In this document: positions 8,597 to 17,087 of the stretch, one piece after another
Position numbering within the stretch: position 1 is the first letter of the stretch
Layout of the letters: each line of letters begins with the position of its first letter
Assembly: GCF_003111685.1 (NCBI RefSeq)
Contig: NZ_CP022191.1
Location: 248,001 to 312,000, forward strand
Direction: 5' to 3'
From: Alloyangia pacifica
Lineage (GTDB): Bacteria; Pseudomonadota; Alphaproteobacteria; Rhodobacterales; Rhodobacteraceae
Length of the DNA stretch: 64,000 bases
Position numbers and translations under genes: made by a program
The notes under the pieces: model-generated
Told to the model about the DNA's origin: nothing
The model's database searches: none
Seen by the model: the letters and a program-made list of their open reading frames with translations, nothing else

Positions 8597-8989
8597 TCAT
8601 CCTGCCGCCTTGGCCTTGGGCGTCTGCGCCATGTCATAAGCGGCTTGGTTCCGTTCAATGTCGTCGCAGTTCAGCGCCGACCATTCGCAGAGCGCAAAAA
8701 GCGGCCCGACCAGGGTCTCGCCCAAGGGTGTCAGCCTGTACTCGACCTGCGGAGGCGTCTTGTCGGCGAAGACCTCGCGCTGGACGAGCCCGTCGCGTTC
8801 CAATGCGCGCAGCGTGACGGTCAGCATGCGTTGCGAAATCGTCTCGATTTCACGGCGCAACTGATTGTAGCGCTTGGGTTTCTCCGACAGGACCAGCACC
8901 GTCAGCGCCGCCCACTTGTTGCCGACCTGCGAGAGGATCGGCGAGATCCGGTTGCAATCCCCGGGTACAGACATGTGCCCTAGCTTCAC
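8597..8989 (-). CDS. HxlR-family transcriptional regulator
   Basis: 130 aa. GTG 8989 is chosen because AAGGAGG sits 7 nt upstream; a start at ATG 9058 lacks such a site and ATG 8974 is also possible. The HxlR core begins CNRISPILSQVGNKWAALTV with the conserved Cys. RYNQLRREIETISQRMLTVTLRALERDGLV is the recognition helix and the PPQVEYRLTPLG wing follows. These small winged-helix regulators respond to electrophiles, aldehydes or redox state. It is divergent from the Tat-exported amidohydrolase across 83 bp and probably controls it. Confidence 0.88.
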   Translation of the reverse strand: MKLGHMSVPGDCNRISPILSQVGNKWAALTVLVLSEKPKRYNQLRREIETISQRMLTVTLRALERDGLVQREVFADKTPPQVEYRLTPLGETLVGPLFALCEWSALNCDDIERNQAAYDMAQTPKAKAAG

Positions 8990-9072
8990 GAACGTGCCTC
9001 CTTGTGCCGTTATTTTCGCATCCCTATCCATTCTAACGTACAAAGAGTAACCGCACACCAGGAGAATAATAG

Positions 9073-10560
9073 ATGTGTGACCTTTGCCGCTCTGCCCGCC
9101 CGAACCGGCGCTCCTTCCTCAAGCTTGCCACTGCCAGCGCAGCGTCGGCCGCCGTATTGCCGGCCTTCCTGTCCAGCCCCACCGCCGCGCAGACGCTTCC
9201 CGAGGGTGTCGGCGCGCAAGGGCGCCGCACGCTGATCCGCGGCGGCCACGTCATGAGCATGGACCCGCAGGTGGGGGACTTCGAGCGGGGAGACGTTCTG
9301 CTCGAGGGCAGCCGGATCGTCGAGATCGCGCCACGCATCGAGGCGTCCGATGCCGCGGTGATCGAGGCTGAAGGCAGGATCGTCATGCCCGGCTTCATCG
9401 ACACCCATCACCACCAGTTCGAGACGGCGCTGCGGTCTTTCCTGCCGAACGGGATTATGTATGCCACGCCGGACCGCGACGGCGCCCCGAACTACCTCGA
9501 CGACATTCTTGGAAAGTTTGCCCCGGTCTATCGCCCGGAAGATGTCTACATTTCCGAGCTTTTTGGTGGCATCAGTCAGCTCGACGCCGGGGTCACCACG
9601 GTCCACGATGTCTCGCAAATCCACCATTCTCCCGCCCATTCCGACGCGGCGATCCGCGGGCTGCGCGAGGCGGGGCGCCGGGGCGTCTTCGGCTACTTCG
9701 AAGGCCAGGGCGCCGATGCGCAGTATCCGCAGGACGCGCGGCGCATCCGCGACGCGTATTTCAGCTCGGACGATCAGCTGCTGACGATGGTCATGGGGGG
9801 CGAGGCCTATCTGCCGCATGTCGATCCGCTGGATCTGTGGACGCTGGGGCAGGAGCTCGATCTGCCGATCGCGCTGCATGTGGTCGGCAGCCTCGGCATG
9901 CGTGAGACGATGGACCGGCTCATCCCGCATTTCACCGACCGACACCTGTTCATCCACATGACCGGGATGAGCGACGCCGCCTGGGAGCGCACCCGCGAGG
10001 TCGGCGCACATCTGTCGCTTTCGGTGCCGATAGAGATGCAGATGCGCCACGGCATGCCGCCGATCCAGAAGGCGCTCGACATGGGCATCGCGCCGTCCCT
10101 GTCGGTGGACGTCGAATGCACCATGACCGCCGACTTCTTCACCCAGATGCGCAGTGCCATGACGCTTCAGCGCGCCTTCGCAAATCAGGCCGCGCTGGAC
10201 GGCGACGCGACGGCCCCCACCCTGCTGACCGCGCGGGACGTTTTGGAATTCGCGACGATCAATGGCGCCAAGGACCTCTGGCTTGATCACAAGGTGGGCA
10301 GTCTGACCCCGGGCAAGGAAGCGGACATCCTCCTGCTGGATGCCGAGGCCCTGAACGTCGCGCCGCTGAACAATGCACCGGGGGCGGTGGTGACCCTGAT
10401 GGAGCGATCGAACGTCGAGACCGTGCTTGTCGCTGGGCAGATCAAGAAGTGGAAGGGCGAGATGGTCGGGTTCGACGTCCCCGCCCTGCGCGATCAGATC
10501 ACCCGCTCCCGGGATTACCTCTTCGAGGCCGCTGGCGTCGAACGCGCGCTTTTCGACTGA
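9073..10560 (+). CDS. Tat-exported metal-dependent amidohydrolase (SsnA/TrzN/5'-deoxyadenosine deaminase-like)
   Basis: 495 aa. The N-terminus has a twin-arginine motif, R12-R13-S-F-L-K, then a moderately hydrophobic alanine-rich stretch and a cleavage-like TAAQ. This predicts folding in the cytoplasm and export with metal bound. The amidohydrolase beta-alpha barrel shows FIDTHHH (H112, H114), LHVVGS, a histidine near HMTG, and SLSVDVE with the catalytic Asp. The C-terminal AKDLWLDHKVGSLTPGKEADILLLD is typical of subtype III deaminases and chlorohydrolases. Substrates may be aminated or halogenated heterocycles. It is monocistronic, divergent from the HxlR gene, and followed by a terminator hairpin. 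Confidence 0.85.
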   Translation: MCDLCRSARPNRRSFLKLATASAASAAVLPAFLSSPTAAQTLPEGVGAQGRRTLIRGGHVMSMDPQVGDFERGDVLLEGSRIVEIAPRIEASDAAVIEAEGRIVMPGFIDTHHHQFETALRSFLPNGIMYATPDRDGAPNYLDDILGKFAPVYRPEDVYISELFGGISQLDAGVTTVHDVSQIHHSPAHSDAAIRGLREAGRRGVFGYFEGQGADAQYPQDARRIRDAYFSSDDQLLTMVMGGEAYLPHVDPLDLWTLGQELDLPIALHVVGSLGMRETMDRLIPHFTDRHLFIHMTGMSDAAWERTREVGAHLSLSVPIEMQMRHGMPPIQKALDMGIAPSLSVDVECTMTADFFTQMRSAMTLQRAFANQAALDGDATAPTLLTARDVLEFATINGAKDLWLDHKVGSLTPGKEADILLLDAEALNVAPLNNAPGAVVTLMERSNVETVLVAGQIKKWKGEMVGFDVPALRDQITRSRDYLFEAAGVERALFD

Positions 10561-10582
10561 GCGTCTGACGCGCAAGGCACGG

Positions 10583-10611
10583 CGGCGGCGATTGAATCAT
10601 CGCCGCCGTTT
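10583..10611 (+). terminator. Rho-independent-type terminator after the amidohydrolase
   Basis: A perfect 10-bp stem (CGGCGGCGAT / ATCGCCGCCG) with a 6-nt loop, followed by TTT, lies 22 bp after the amidohydrolase stop. Confidence 0.75.
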
Positions 10612-10755
10612 GCCACGGATCGGAAGGTTGGGCCGACTTCCGGAAAGCGTTCTATGGGCAGTTGAGCCGGGGACCAGGGATGCGCCCGAGACCTTTGGCC
10701 CGGGGTCTGGCGCGCGCGTGCAGGCTCCCGGACAAATTTAAGACAGACACGTCCT

Positions 10756-10775
10756 CCACTTCTATATAGAAGTGG
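10756..10775. promoter_or_regulatory. Perfect 20-bp palindrome, probable GntR operator
   Basis: Half-sites CCACTTCTAT and ATAGAAGTGG abut with no spacer, about 50 bp upstream of the GntR start. A TTGACT element follows immediately. The position fits autoregulation and control of the downstream lactonase/permease genes. Confidence 0.75.
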
Positions 10776-10826
10776 TTGACTCATCTTTTCCGCACGACTA
10801 CTCAGTGCCGAGGGAAGGAGACCGCA

Positions 10827-11558
10827 ATGTCATCACTGGACAGACTGGAAGAAGACAGCCGCCTGCCGGCCTACCTGCGCCTGCGCGACCGGATCGCCGC
10901 GCGCATCGCCGCCGGCGAATGGTCGACCGAAGACGCCCTGCCCTCTGAAAACGCGCTTGCCCGCGATTCTGGCTTTTCGGTCGGCACCGTGCGCAAGGCG
11001 CTGCAGCAGCTGGTCTCCGAGGGGCTGCTCGAGCGCCGTCAGGGCGCCGGCACCTTCCTGCGCAAACCCGCGTTCGAGCCGACGCTGTTCCGTTTCTTCG
11101 CGCTGCAGGGCGAAGACCGCGCCCAGAGCATCCCGGTGAGCCGGCTGATCGCCCGCAGCGTGCTGAACGCGCCCGCAGAGATCGCCGCCGTTCTGGGCTC
11201 GGGCGACTGCATCCGCATCGACCGCCTGCGCCTGCTGCAGGACACGCCGATCCTGACCGAGGAGATCTGGCTGCCCCGCGCGCGCTTCGACGGCATCGAG
11301 ATGGTTGCCGAGGCCGAGATCGGGCCGCTGCTCTACCCCTATTACCTTGAGCGTTTCGGCGTCTTTGTCGCCCATGCCGAGGACGAGGTAAGCTTTGCCA
11401 AGCCCCCCGCCGCCATTTCCAAGCGCCTGCGCCTTGCCGCCGGCGAGTTCGTCGCGGTGATCGAGCGCACGGCCTTCGCCCTTGACGGCAGCGCGATCGA
11501 GTGGCGCCGCGCCATGGGGCCGGCGCGCAGCTTCCGCTACCGAAGTCGCATCGGCTGA
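10827..11558 (+). CDS. GntR-family regulator with UTRA ligand domain (HutC/FarR type)
   Basis: 243 aa from ATG 10827, with AAGGAG 7-12 nt upstream; an in-frame ATG at 10776 would lie next to the operator and is less likely. Residues about 10-75 form the GntR winged helix (LPSENALARDSGFSVGTVRKAL, then the wing ERRQGAGTFLRKP). The C-terminal two-thirds is a UTRA effector domain (IRIDRLRLLQDTPILTEEIWLP). Such repressors bind a pathway metabolite. The downstream amidohydrolase-2 and permease genes are its probable targets through the palindrome at 10756. Confidence 0.9.
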   Translation: MSSLDRLEEDSRLPAYLRLRDRIAARIAAGEWSTEDALPSENALARDSGFSVGTVRKALQQLVSEGLLERRQGAGTFLRKPAFEPTLFRFFALQGEDRAQSIPVSRLIARSVLNAPAEIAAVLGSGDCIRIDRLRLLQDTPILTEEIWLPRARFDGIEMVAEAEIGPLLYPYYLERFGVFVAHAEDEVSFAKPPAAISKRLRLAAGEFVAVIERTAFALDGSAIEWRRAMGPARSFRYRSRIG

Positions 11559-11718
11559 TCCCGATCCTGGCCCGGCACGCCACGCGCCGGACCTCCCCAT
11601 AGGGCTCGAGCGCGACCACTCCGCGCTCGCCCGATTTCCCGGCCCCCTCCACGGAGCCCTCCCCTCCCTTGCAGGAGCGGGGCCGGGACGTCTTGCCACA
11701 CGAACAGAAGGACCCGGC

Positions 11719-12540
11719 ATGACCTCCAGCCCCCCGCTCTCCGGCATCGACACCCATGCGCATATCTTTGACCCGCGCGCGCTGATGGCGCCCGGACGCC
11801 GCTATGCACCGAGCTACACGGCGACCGTCGAGGCCTGGCTGGGGCACATGGCGCGCGCGGGCGTCAGTCACGGGGTGCTGGTCCAGCCAAGCTTCTACGG
11901 CACCGACAACCATCTGCTCGCCGAGGCCCTCGCGGCGTATCCGCAGCGGCTGCGCGGCATCGCCGTGCTCGACCCGGCGGTCGCGGAACGCACGCTGGCC
12001 GAGATGGATGCGCAGGGCTTCGTCGGGGCGCGGCTCAACCTCGTCGGCAAGGAACTCGAGGATTACACCAGCCGAGAATGGCAGCGCTTTTTCCACCGCC
12101 TTGCCGAAATCGGCTGGCAGGTGGAGATCCAGCGCGCCTTCGAGGACTTCGCGCAGCTTCTCCCCGCCATCTCCCGCGCCGGCTGCGCCGTGATGATCGA
12201 TCACTTCGGCCTGCCGCAGGGCGGAATCGACGCCGCGAACCCCGCACATGCCGCCACGCTCGACATGCTGCGGCAGACGCCCAATGCCTGGGTCAAGCTC
12301 TCGGCCCCCTATCGCAGCGGTCAGGACGCGGCGCGGGCTTCTGTCTCGCTCGCACATCTGCGCGCCGCCTGCGGCGGCTTGGGCCGCTTCGTCTGGGGCA
12401 GTGACTGGCCGCACACCCAGCATGAGAAGGCCGCCAGCTATGCCCAGCAGGTCGCGCGCCTCGAGCAGTTGCTCCCCGATCCGGACGATCGGCGCCGCGT
12501 GCTGGTCGAGAATCCGGCGGCGCTCTTCCGCTTCACCTGA
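11719..12540 (+). CDS. Amidohydrolase-2 family hydrolase (2-pyrone-4,6-dicarboxylate lactonase / galactarolactone isomerase-like)
   Basis: 273 aa. The family start DTHAHIFD (H13, H15) is followed by VQPSFYGTDN, characteristic of the COG3618 lactonase group that includes LigI. MIDHFG and the C-terminal WGSDWPHT supply the remaining catalytic His/Asp. It should hydrolyse or isomerise a lactone of a dicarboxylic or sugar acid. The start at 11719 follows an AAGGA-type site. It lies 160 bp after the GntR gene and 27 bp before a permease, which suggests uptake followed by lactone opening. Confidence 0.82.
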   Translation: MTSSPPLSGIDTHAHIFDPRALMAPGRRYAPSYTATVEAWLGHMARAGVSHGVLVQPSFYGTDNHLLAEALAAYPQRLRGIAVLDPAVAERTLAEMDAQGFVGARLNLVGKELEDYTSREWQRFFHRLAEIGWQVEIQRAFEDFAQLLPAISRAGCAVMIDHFGLPQGGIDAANPAHAATLDMLRQTPNAWVKLSAPYRSGQDAARASVSLAHLRAACGGLGRFVWGSDWPHTQHEKAASYAQQVARLEQLLPDPDDRRRVLVENPAALFRFT

Positions 12541-12567
12541 CACCGCCCCGAGACAAGGGAGGACACC

Positions 12568-13863
12568 ATGAGTCTCATCACCGTGCTGGCCATCGTTCTG
12601 GCCATCATCCTCGGCTACAAGACCCGTATCAACATCGGGCTTTTCGCCATTGCCTTCGCCTATCTCATCGGTGCCTTCCTGATGGGTCTGAAGCCCTCCG
12701 AGATCATCGCCATGTGGCCGCTGAAGATCTTCTTCGTGATCTTCTCGGTGTGTCTCTTCTACAGCTTCGCCATGGTCAACGGCACGCTCGAGAAGCTGGC
12801 GGGCCACCTCCTCTATGCCTGCCGCGGTGCCCCCTGGCTGCTGCCCTACGCGGTCTTCATGACGGCGACGGTGATCGCGGCGATGGGCGCGGGCTATTAC
12901 ACCGTATTGGCCTTCATGGCGCCGATTACCCTGCTGCTTTGCCGGCGCACCGGCATGGACCTCATTCTCGGCGGCATGGCGGTGAACTACGGCGCGCTCG
13001 GCGGCGCCAACTTCATGTCGAGCCAGTCCGGCATCATCTTCCGCGGGCTGATGACCAACGCCGGGATCAATGCCAACACCGCCTTCGTCAACAGCGTCGC
13101 GATCTTCGCCGCGACCTTCCTGCTGCCGTTGGTGGTGATCACGCTGATGCTCCTCGTGACGGGCAAACACCGCGGGCTGGAGGGCGAGATGCAAATCGAC
13201 AAGCCCGCGCAGCTCGAACCAAAGCAGCGCCAGACGCTGTGGCTGACGCTGGCGATGATGGCGATCGTGCTGGCCGCGCCGCTCGCGCATCTGGCCCTGC
13301 CCGGAAACGAGACCGCCGCCTTCATCAACTCGAAGATCGACATCGGCCTTATCGCCAGCGTGTTTTCGGTCATCGCGCTGATGCTGAAGCTCGGCGACGA
13401 GCGCAAGGCCATCGCGTCGCTTCCCTGGCCGACGCTGATCATGATCTGCGGCATGGGCATGCTGATCGCCGTGGCCATCAAGGCCGGCACCATCGACCAG
13501 CTCGCAGCCTGGATCGGCGGCACGATCCCGCCCGTGCTGGTGCCGCTGAGCTTCGGCGTGGTGGCCGCGATCATGTCGCTCTTCGCCTCGACGCTGGGGG
13601 TGGTGACGCCGGCGCTCTTTCCCATGGTGCCGGCACTCGCGGCGCAGCTGGGGCTGAGCCCGATGCTGATGTTCACCGCCATCGTCGTCGGCGCCCAGGC
13701 GACATCGATTTCGCCCTTCTCCTCGGGCGGCAGCCTGATCCTCGGCTCGGCGCCGGATGCCGAACTGCGGCACAGCCTGTTCACCCGGCTGCTGCTGCGC
13801 GCCGCGCCGCTCGGCTTCGTCGCGGCCATGCTGACGAACCTGGCGCTGACCTTCCTGACCTGA
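12568..13863 (+). CDS. Carboxylate-type permease (MatC/SLC13-like ion transporter superfamily)
   Basis: 431 aa with about 11-12 membrane segments. The N-terminus (AIVLAIILGYKTRINIGLFA) resembles the MatC N-terminal domain of dicarboxylate carriers. Two half-repeats contain GALGGANFMSSQ and ATSISPFSSGG, the type of serine/threonine-rich substrate and sodium loops found in the DASS/ArsB superfamily. It probably imports a di- or tricarboxylate or a lactone acid for the upstream hydrolase. AGGGAGG precedes the start. The family-level call is good; the substrate is unknown. Confidence 0.75.
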   Translation: MSLITVLAIVLAIILGYKTRINIGLFAIAFAYLIGAFLMGLKPSEIIAMWPLKIFFVIFSVCLFYSFAMVNGTLEKLAGHLLYACRGAPWLLPYAVFMTATVIAAMGAGYYTVLAFMAPITLLLCRRTGMDLILGGMAVNYGALGGANFMSSQSGIIFRGLMTNAGINANTAFVNSVAIFAATFLLPLVVITLMLLVTGKHRGLEGEMQIDKPAQLEPKQRQTLWLTLAMMAIVLAAPLAHLALPGNETAAFINSKIDIGLIASVFSVIALMLKLGDERKAIASLPWPTLIMICGMGMLIAVAIKAGTIDQLAAWIGGTIPPVLVPLSFGVVAAIMSLFASTLGVVTPALFPMVPALAAQLGLSPMLMFTAIVVGAQATSISPFSSGGSLILGSAPDAELRHSLFTRLLLRAAPLGFVAAMLTNLALTFLT

Positions 13864-14113
13864 GCTCGGGCGGCGAGGTCCAGCGCGCGGGCAAAGGAAG
13901 GCCGCGCCTGGACCTTGAGGCCGGCGATCGTGTCGGTCGCCCCGACCCCAACCGGCAGATCATGGCTGGCCCGAGCCGCGGACCGCCACAGGAGAGCGAG
14001 GCTTGCCTGCCGGTCGATTTGGGGAGCCGAAAGAGACCGGCCTCGACGCACGAGCACCTCGACGTCAGGCAACCGGGCGTGATGCAAGGGCAGCCGGGGC
14101 GGTGCCTCCGAGG
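13864..14113. other. Convergent intergenic region, no gene seen
   Basis: About 250 bp between the convergent permease and FMN-oxidoreductase genes. No convincing ORF with a ribosome site, terminator with a T-run, or repeat was seen. A weak CCGGTC/GACCGG inverted repeat with a long loop lies near 14010-14040. Confidence 0.5.
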
Positions 14114-16150
14114 CTAGAGATGCCGCACGAGGCGGAGCGCGTCGTAAATCGCCGCGTGGGTGTTGCGGCTCGAGATCGCGTCGCCGATCCGGAACAGCCG
14201 GAAGCTCCCGCCGGCATTGGGCGCCAGCGCCTGCGGTCTGCCGTCGATGAGCGCGTCGTAGTCGACCTCTCCCAGGTTCGAGCTTTGCGGTTTCAGCGCG
14301 AAGTAAAGCTCGTCCAGCGGGCGCGTGCCGGCGTTCACAACCACCTGGTCGACCAGACGGCTGCGCTTGGCCGCGCCGTAGTCGCTGCCGAGCGTGGCCC
14401 GCAGCTGGTTGCCATCACGCTCGACCGACTCCAGCCGCCATGTGACGGTGAAGGTCGTGTCGCGCATCTGCAGGTTGCGCATGTAGGGCACGAGGTTCAT
14501 CGACATGACCTCGGCCGCGAGGTTGCGGTCCCAGCTGACGATCTCGACCTGCGCGCCGGCCTCCGAGATCAGGTCGGCCGCCATGAGCCCTGCGTGATCG
14601 CCCGCCTCGTCGAAGACCAGCACGGTCTGGCCGGGTTTGACGTCGCCCGACAGGATGTCCCAGGCCGAGACAACCAGCTCGTTGCCGGCGCTGAGAACCT
14701 CGGTGTGCGGCAGCCCGCCAGTCGCGAGGATCACTGCGTCGGGGGCGCTGCCGAGGACATCCTCGGCCTCGGCATAGGTGTTGAACTCGAACTGCACGCC
14801 CATCTTCAGGCACTGCTGGTAGCGCCAGTCGATGATCGAGATCATCTCGCGGCGTCGCGGCTGCAGCGCGGTCAGGCGGATTTGCCCGCCCGGTTGGTCG
14901 GCGGCCTCGAAAACGGTTACGTCATGGCCGCGTTCGGCGGCGACCCGGGCAGCCTCGAGCCCGCCCGGCCCGGCGCCGACAACGGTGACGCGCTTCCGGG
15001 TCTCGGCCTTGGCGATGGCATGCGGCTGCTCCAGTTCGCGCCCGGTGGACGGGTTGTGCAGGCAGAGCGCCATGCCGCCCTGGTAAATGCGGTCGAGGCA
15101 ATAGTTTGCCCCCACGCAGGGCCGGATATCCTCTTCGCGACCCTCGATGACCTTTCGCACAAGGTGCGGGTCCGCCATATGCGCGCGGACCATGCCGACC
15201 ATGTCGAGCTTGCCCGAGGCGATGGCGTGGCGCGCGGTAGCGACATCGGGGATCTTGGCGGCATGGAAGGTTGGGAAATCCGTCGCCTTGCGGATCTTGC
15301 CGGCGAAATCGAGGTGCGGCGCGTTGCGCATGCCCTGGATCGGAATCAAGTCGGTCAGCCCCGCGTCGGTGTCGATATGGCCGCGCACGACGTTGAGGAA
15401 ATCGACCAGCCCGCTCTGCTTCAGCTTGCGGCTGAGCTCGATGCCCTCGTCCGCCGTCAGCCCGCCCGGCAGGCATTGATCGCCCGTGTAGCGCAGGCCG
15501 ACGATGAAGGCCTCGCCGCAGCGCGCCCGGATCGCGCGCAGCACGTCCATGGTGAAGCGCATGCGGTTGTCGAGGCTGCCGCCGTAGTCGCCACCGAGGT
15601 CGTTGGTCTGCTCCGACCAGAACTGTTCGAGCAGATGGCCGTAGGCCTCGAGCTCGATGCCGTCGACCCCCGCGGCCTGCATCCGCTCGGCGGCATCGGC
15701 GAAATCGCCGATGATCCGGGTCATGTCCCAATCCTCGATCAGCTTCGGCGCGGCGCGGTGTGCGGGTTCGCGGTCAAATCCGGGCGCGACCACGGGCAGC
15801 CAGTCGGCCTTGTCCCAGCGGGTCCGGCGGCCAAGGTGCGAGAGCTGGATCATCACCGCCGCGCCATGATCGTGGCATTCGTCGACGAGCTGTTTCATCC
15901 ATGGCACCACCTCGTCCTTCCAGGCGAGGATGTTGTTGAACACCGGCGGGCTGTCTTTCGAGATGCTGGCCGATCCGGCGGTCATGGTCATCGCCACGCC
16001 CGCCTTCGCCCGCTCCACATGGTAGGCGCGGTAGCGCTCCTTGGGCAGACCGTCCTCGGGATATGCCGGCTCGTGGCTGGTGATCATGATCCTGTTGCGC
16101 AGGGTCAGGTGCTTGAGCTGATACGGCTGAAGGAGCGGATCGTTCGTCAT
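14114..16150 (-). CDS. FMN/4Fe-4S/FAD oxidoreductase of the N-methylproline demethylase / trimethylamine dehydrogenase family
   Basis: 678 aa, three domains. Residues about 1-350 form an OYE-like FMN barrel (QLSHLGRRTRWDKADWLPV, GVDGIELEAYGHLLEQF). A cysteine cluster CVGANYC...C follows for a 4Fe-4S centre. An NAD/FAD domain (VVGAGPGGLEAARVAAERG) makes up the C-terminal part. This architecture belongs to 2,4-dienoyl-CoA reductase, trimethylamine dehydrogenase and the DgcA/stachydrine/hydroxyproline-betaine demethylases. The GANYCLDRIYQGG spacing looks most like the N-methyl amine demethylating group. It probably demethylates a betaine or methylated amine. It stands alone, divergent from a TetR regulator. 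Confidence 0.85.
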   Translation of the reverse strand: MTNDPLLQPYQLKHLTLRNRIMITSHEPAYPEDGLPKERYRAYHVERAKAGVAMTMTAGSASISKDSPPVFNNILAWKDEVVPWMKQLVDECHDHGAAVMIQLSHLGRRTRWDKADWLPVVAPGFDREPAHRAAPKLIEDWDMTRIIGDFADAAERMQAAGVDGIELEAYGHLLEQFWSEQTNDLGGDYGGSLDNRMRFTMDVLRAIRARCGEAFIVGLRYTGDQCLPGGLTADEGIELSRKLKQSGLVDFLNVVRGHIDTDAGLTDLIPIQGMRNAPHLDFAGKIRKATDFPTFHAAKIPDVATARHAIASGKLDMVGMVRAHMADPHLVRKVIEGREEDIRPCVGANYCLDRIYQGGMALCLHNPSTGRELEQPHAIAKAETRKRVTVVGAGPGGLEAARVAAERGHDVTVFEAADQPGGQIRLTALQPRRREMISIIDWRYQQCLKMGVQFEFNTYAEAEDVLGSAPDAVILATGGLPHTEVLSAGNELVVSAWDILSGDVKPGQTVLVFDEAGDHAGLMAADLISEAGAQVEIVSWDRNLAAEVMSMNLVPYMRNLQMRDTTFTVTWRLESVERDGNQLRATLGSDYGAAKRSRLVDQVVVNAGTRPLDELYFALKPQSSNLGEVDYDALIDGRPQALAPNAGGSFRLFRIGDAISSRNTHAAIYDALRLVRHL

Positions 16151-16346
16151 CGGAGACCTCTGGGCAGGGGATGCGTCACGGGCATCTCAAGACACAATGT
16201 TCACATGTGTCAATTTAAAAATCATCAGCGCACATTTTATGGCCCAGCTCCACCGCCATCTCGAAAACCTGTCGCGGGTGCACGCAAAATAGACAGAAGT
16301 ATACAGTTTCTTGGACAGTCCGGCGGCACCCTGCTAAACACGCCTC

Positions 16347-16988
16347 ATGAACAGCGAGATTTCACCCGAACGCGGCTGGCGGGGCTCGCGCGAGCTCTGG
16401 CTCGGCGCGGCCACCGAGGCGTTGATCGAGGGCGGAATCGACGCGGTGAAGATCCTGCCGCTGGCGAAGAAGCTCGGCCTTTCGCGCACCAGTTTCTACT
16501 GGTTCTTCAAGGACCGCGAGGCCCTGCTCGAGGCGCTTCTCGCTCATTGGGAGGCGGTGACGACTTGCCCCCTGCTCACCGCGAGCCGCGAGTATGCCGC
16601 GACCGAGACCGAGGCGATGCTGAACCTCGTGAGCATCTTCCTCTCGGACGAAGGCTTCAACGCGCGGCTCGACAGCGCCGTACGCGCCTGGGGCCGACAG
16701 GACCCGGCGGTGTTGCCGAAGGTGCACGAGGCGGACGAGCAGCGCCGGCGCGCGCTCAAGGAGCTGCTGCAGCGCTGGGGGCATTCCGAGCCGGATGCGG
16801 ACGTGCGGGCCTGGACCATCTACCTCGTGCAGATGGGCTATATTGCCCTGCAGCTCGAGGAGACGCTTGAGACGCGGCTCGCGCGCTTTCCCGACTACGT
16901 GCAGGTCTACACCAGCCGCTACCCCACCGACGAGGAAATGGCGCGCTTCAAGGCCCGGCTCGGCCTGAACCCGGAGTTTCCACGCTGA
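16347..16988 (+). CDS. TetR-family regulator, divergent from the demethylase-like gene
   Basis: 213 aa. The N-terminal TetR helix-turn-helix is VKILPLAKKLGLSRTSFYWFFKDREALLEALL, at about residues 34-65. The remaining helices form a ligand pocket of the TetR_C type. No good Shine-Dalgarno precedes the ATG. The 196-bp divergent region holds a CACATGTG palindrome (16202-16209) and a GTATAC element, either of which could be part of an operator. It most likely represses the 14114-16150 flavoprotein and is released by its substrate. Confidence 0.88.
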   Translation: MNSEISPERGWRGSRELWLGAATEALIEGGIDAVKILPLAKKLGLSRTSFYWFFKDREALLEALLAHWEAVTTCPLLTASREYAATETEAMLNLVSIFLSDEGFNARLDSAVRAWGRQDPAVLPKVHEADEQRRRALKELLQRWGHSEPDADVRAWTIYLVQMGYIALQLEETLETRLARFPDYVQVYTSRYPTDEEMARFKARLGLNPEFPR

Positions 16989-17087
16989 TCGCCAAGATCA
17001 GCGCGGACGCTGCGTCATGGCATATAATTCTTGAGCGGTTCTCTTCGCAGAGCAATTCTACCCAAGGGAGAATTTGGGAGGATATCC

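Noticed and set aside
10798..13773. A 991-codon open frame on the minus strand
   Set aside because: It lies antisense to the GntR, lactonase and permease genes, has low-complexity Arg/Gly/His composition and no ribosome site. It is a GC-rich shadow frame.
16202..16209. CACATGTG palindrome as a firm TetR operator
   Set aside because: Symmetry does not extend beyond 8 bp, which is short for a TetR dimer site. It is only mentioned in the regulator entry.
14003..16870. A 955-codon plus-strand open frame
   Set aside because: Antisense to the three-domain flavoprotein, whose motifs are unmistakable; composition is that of a mirror frame.
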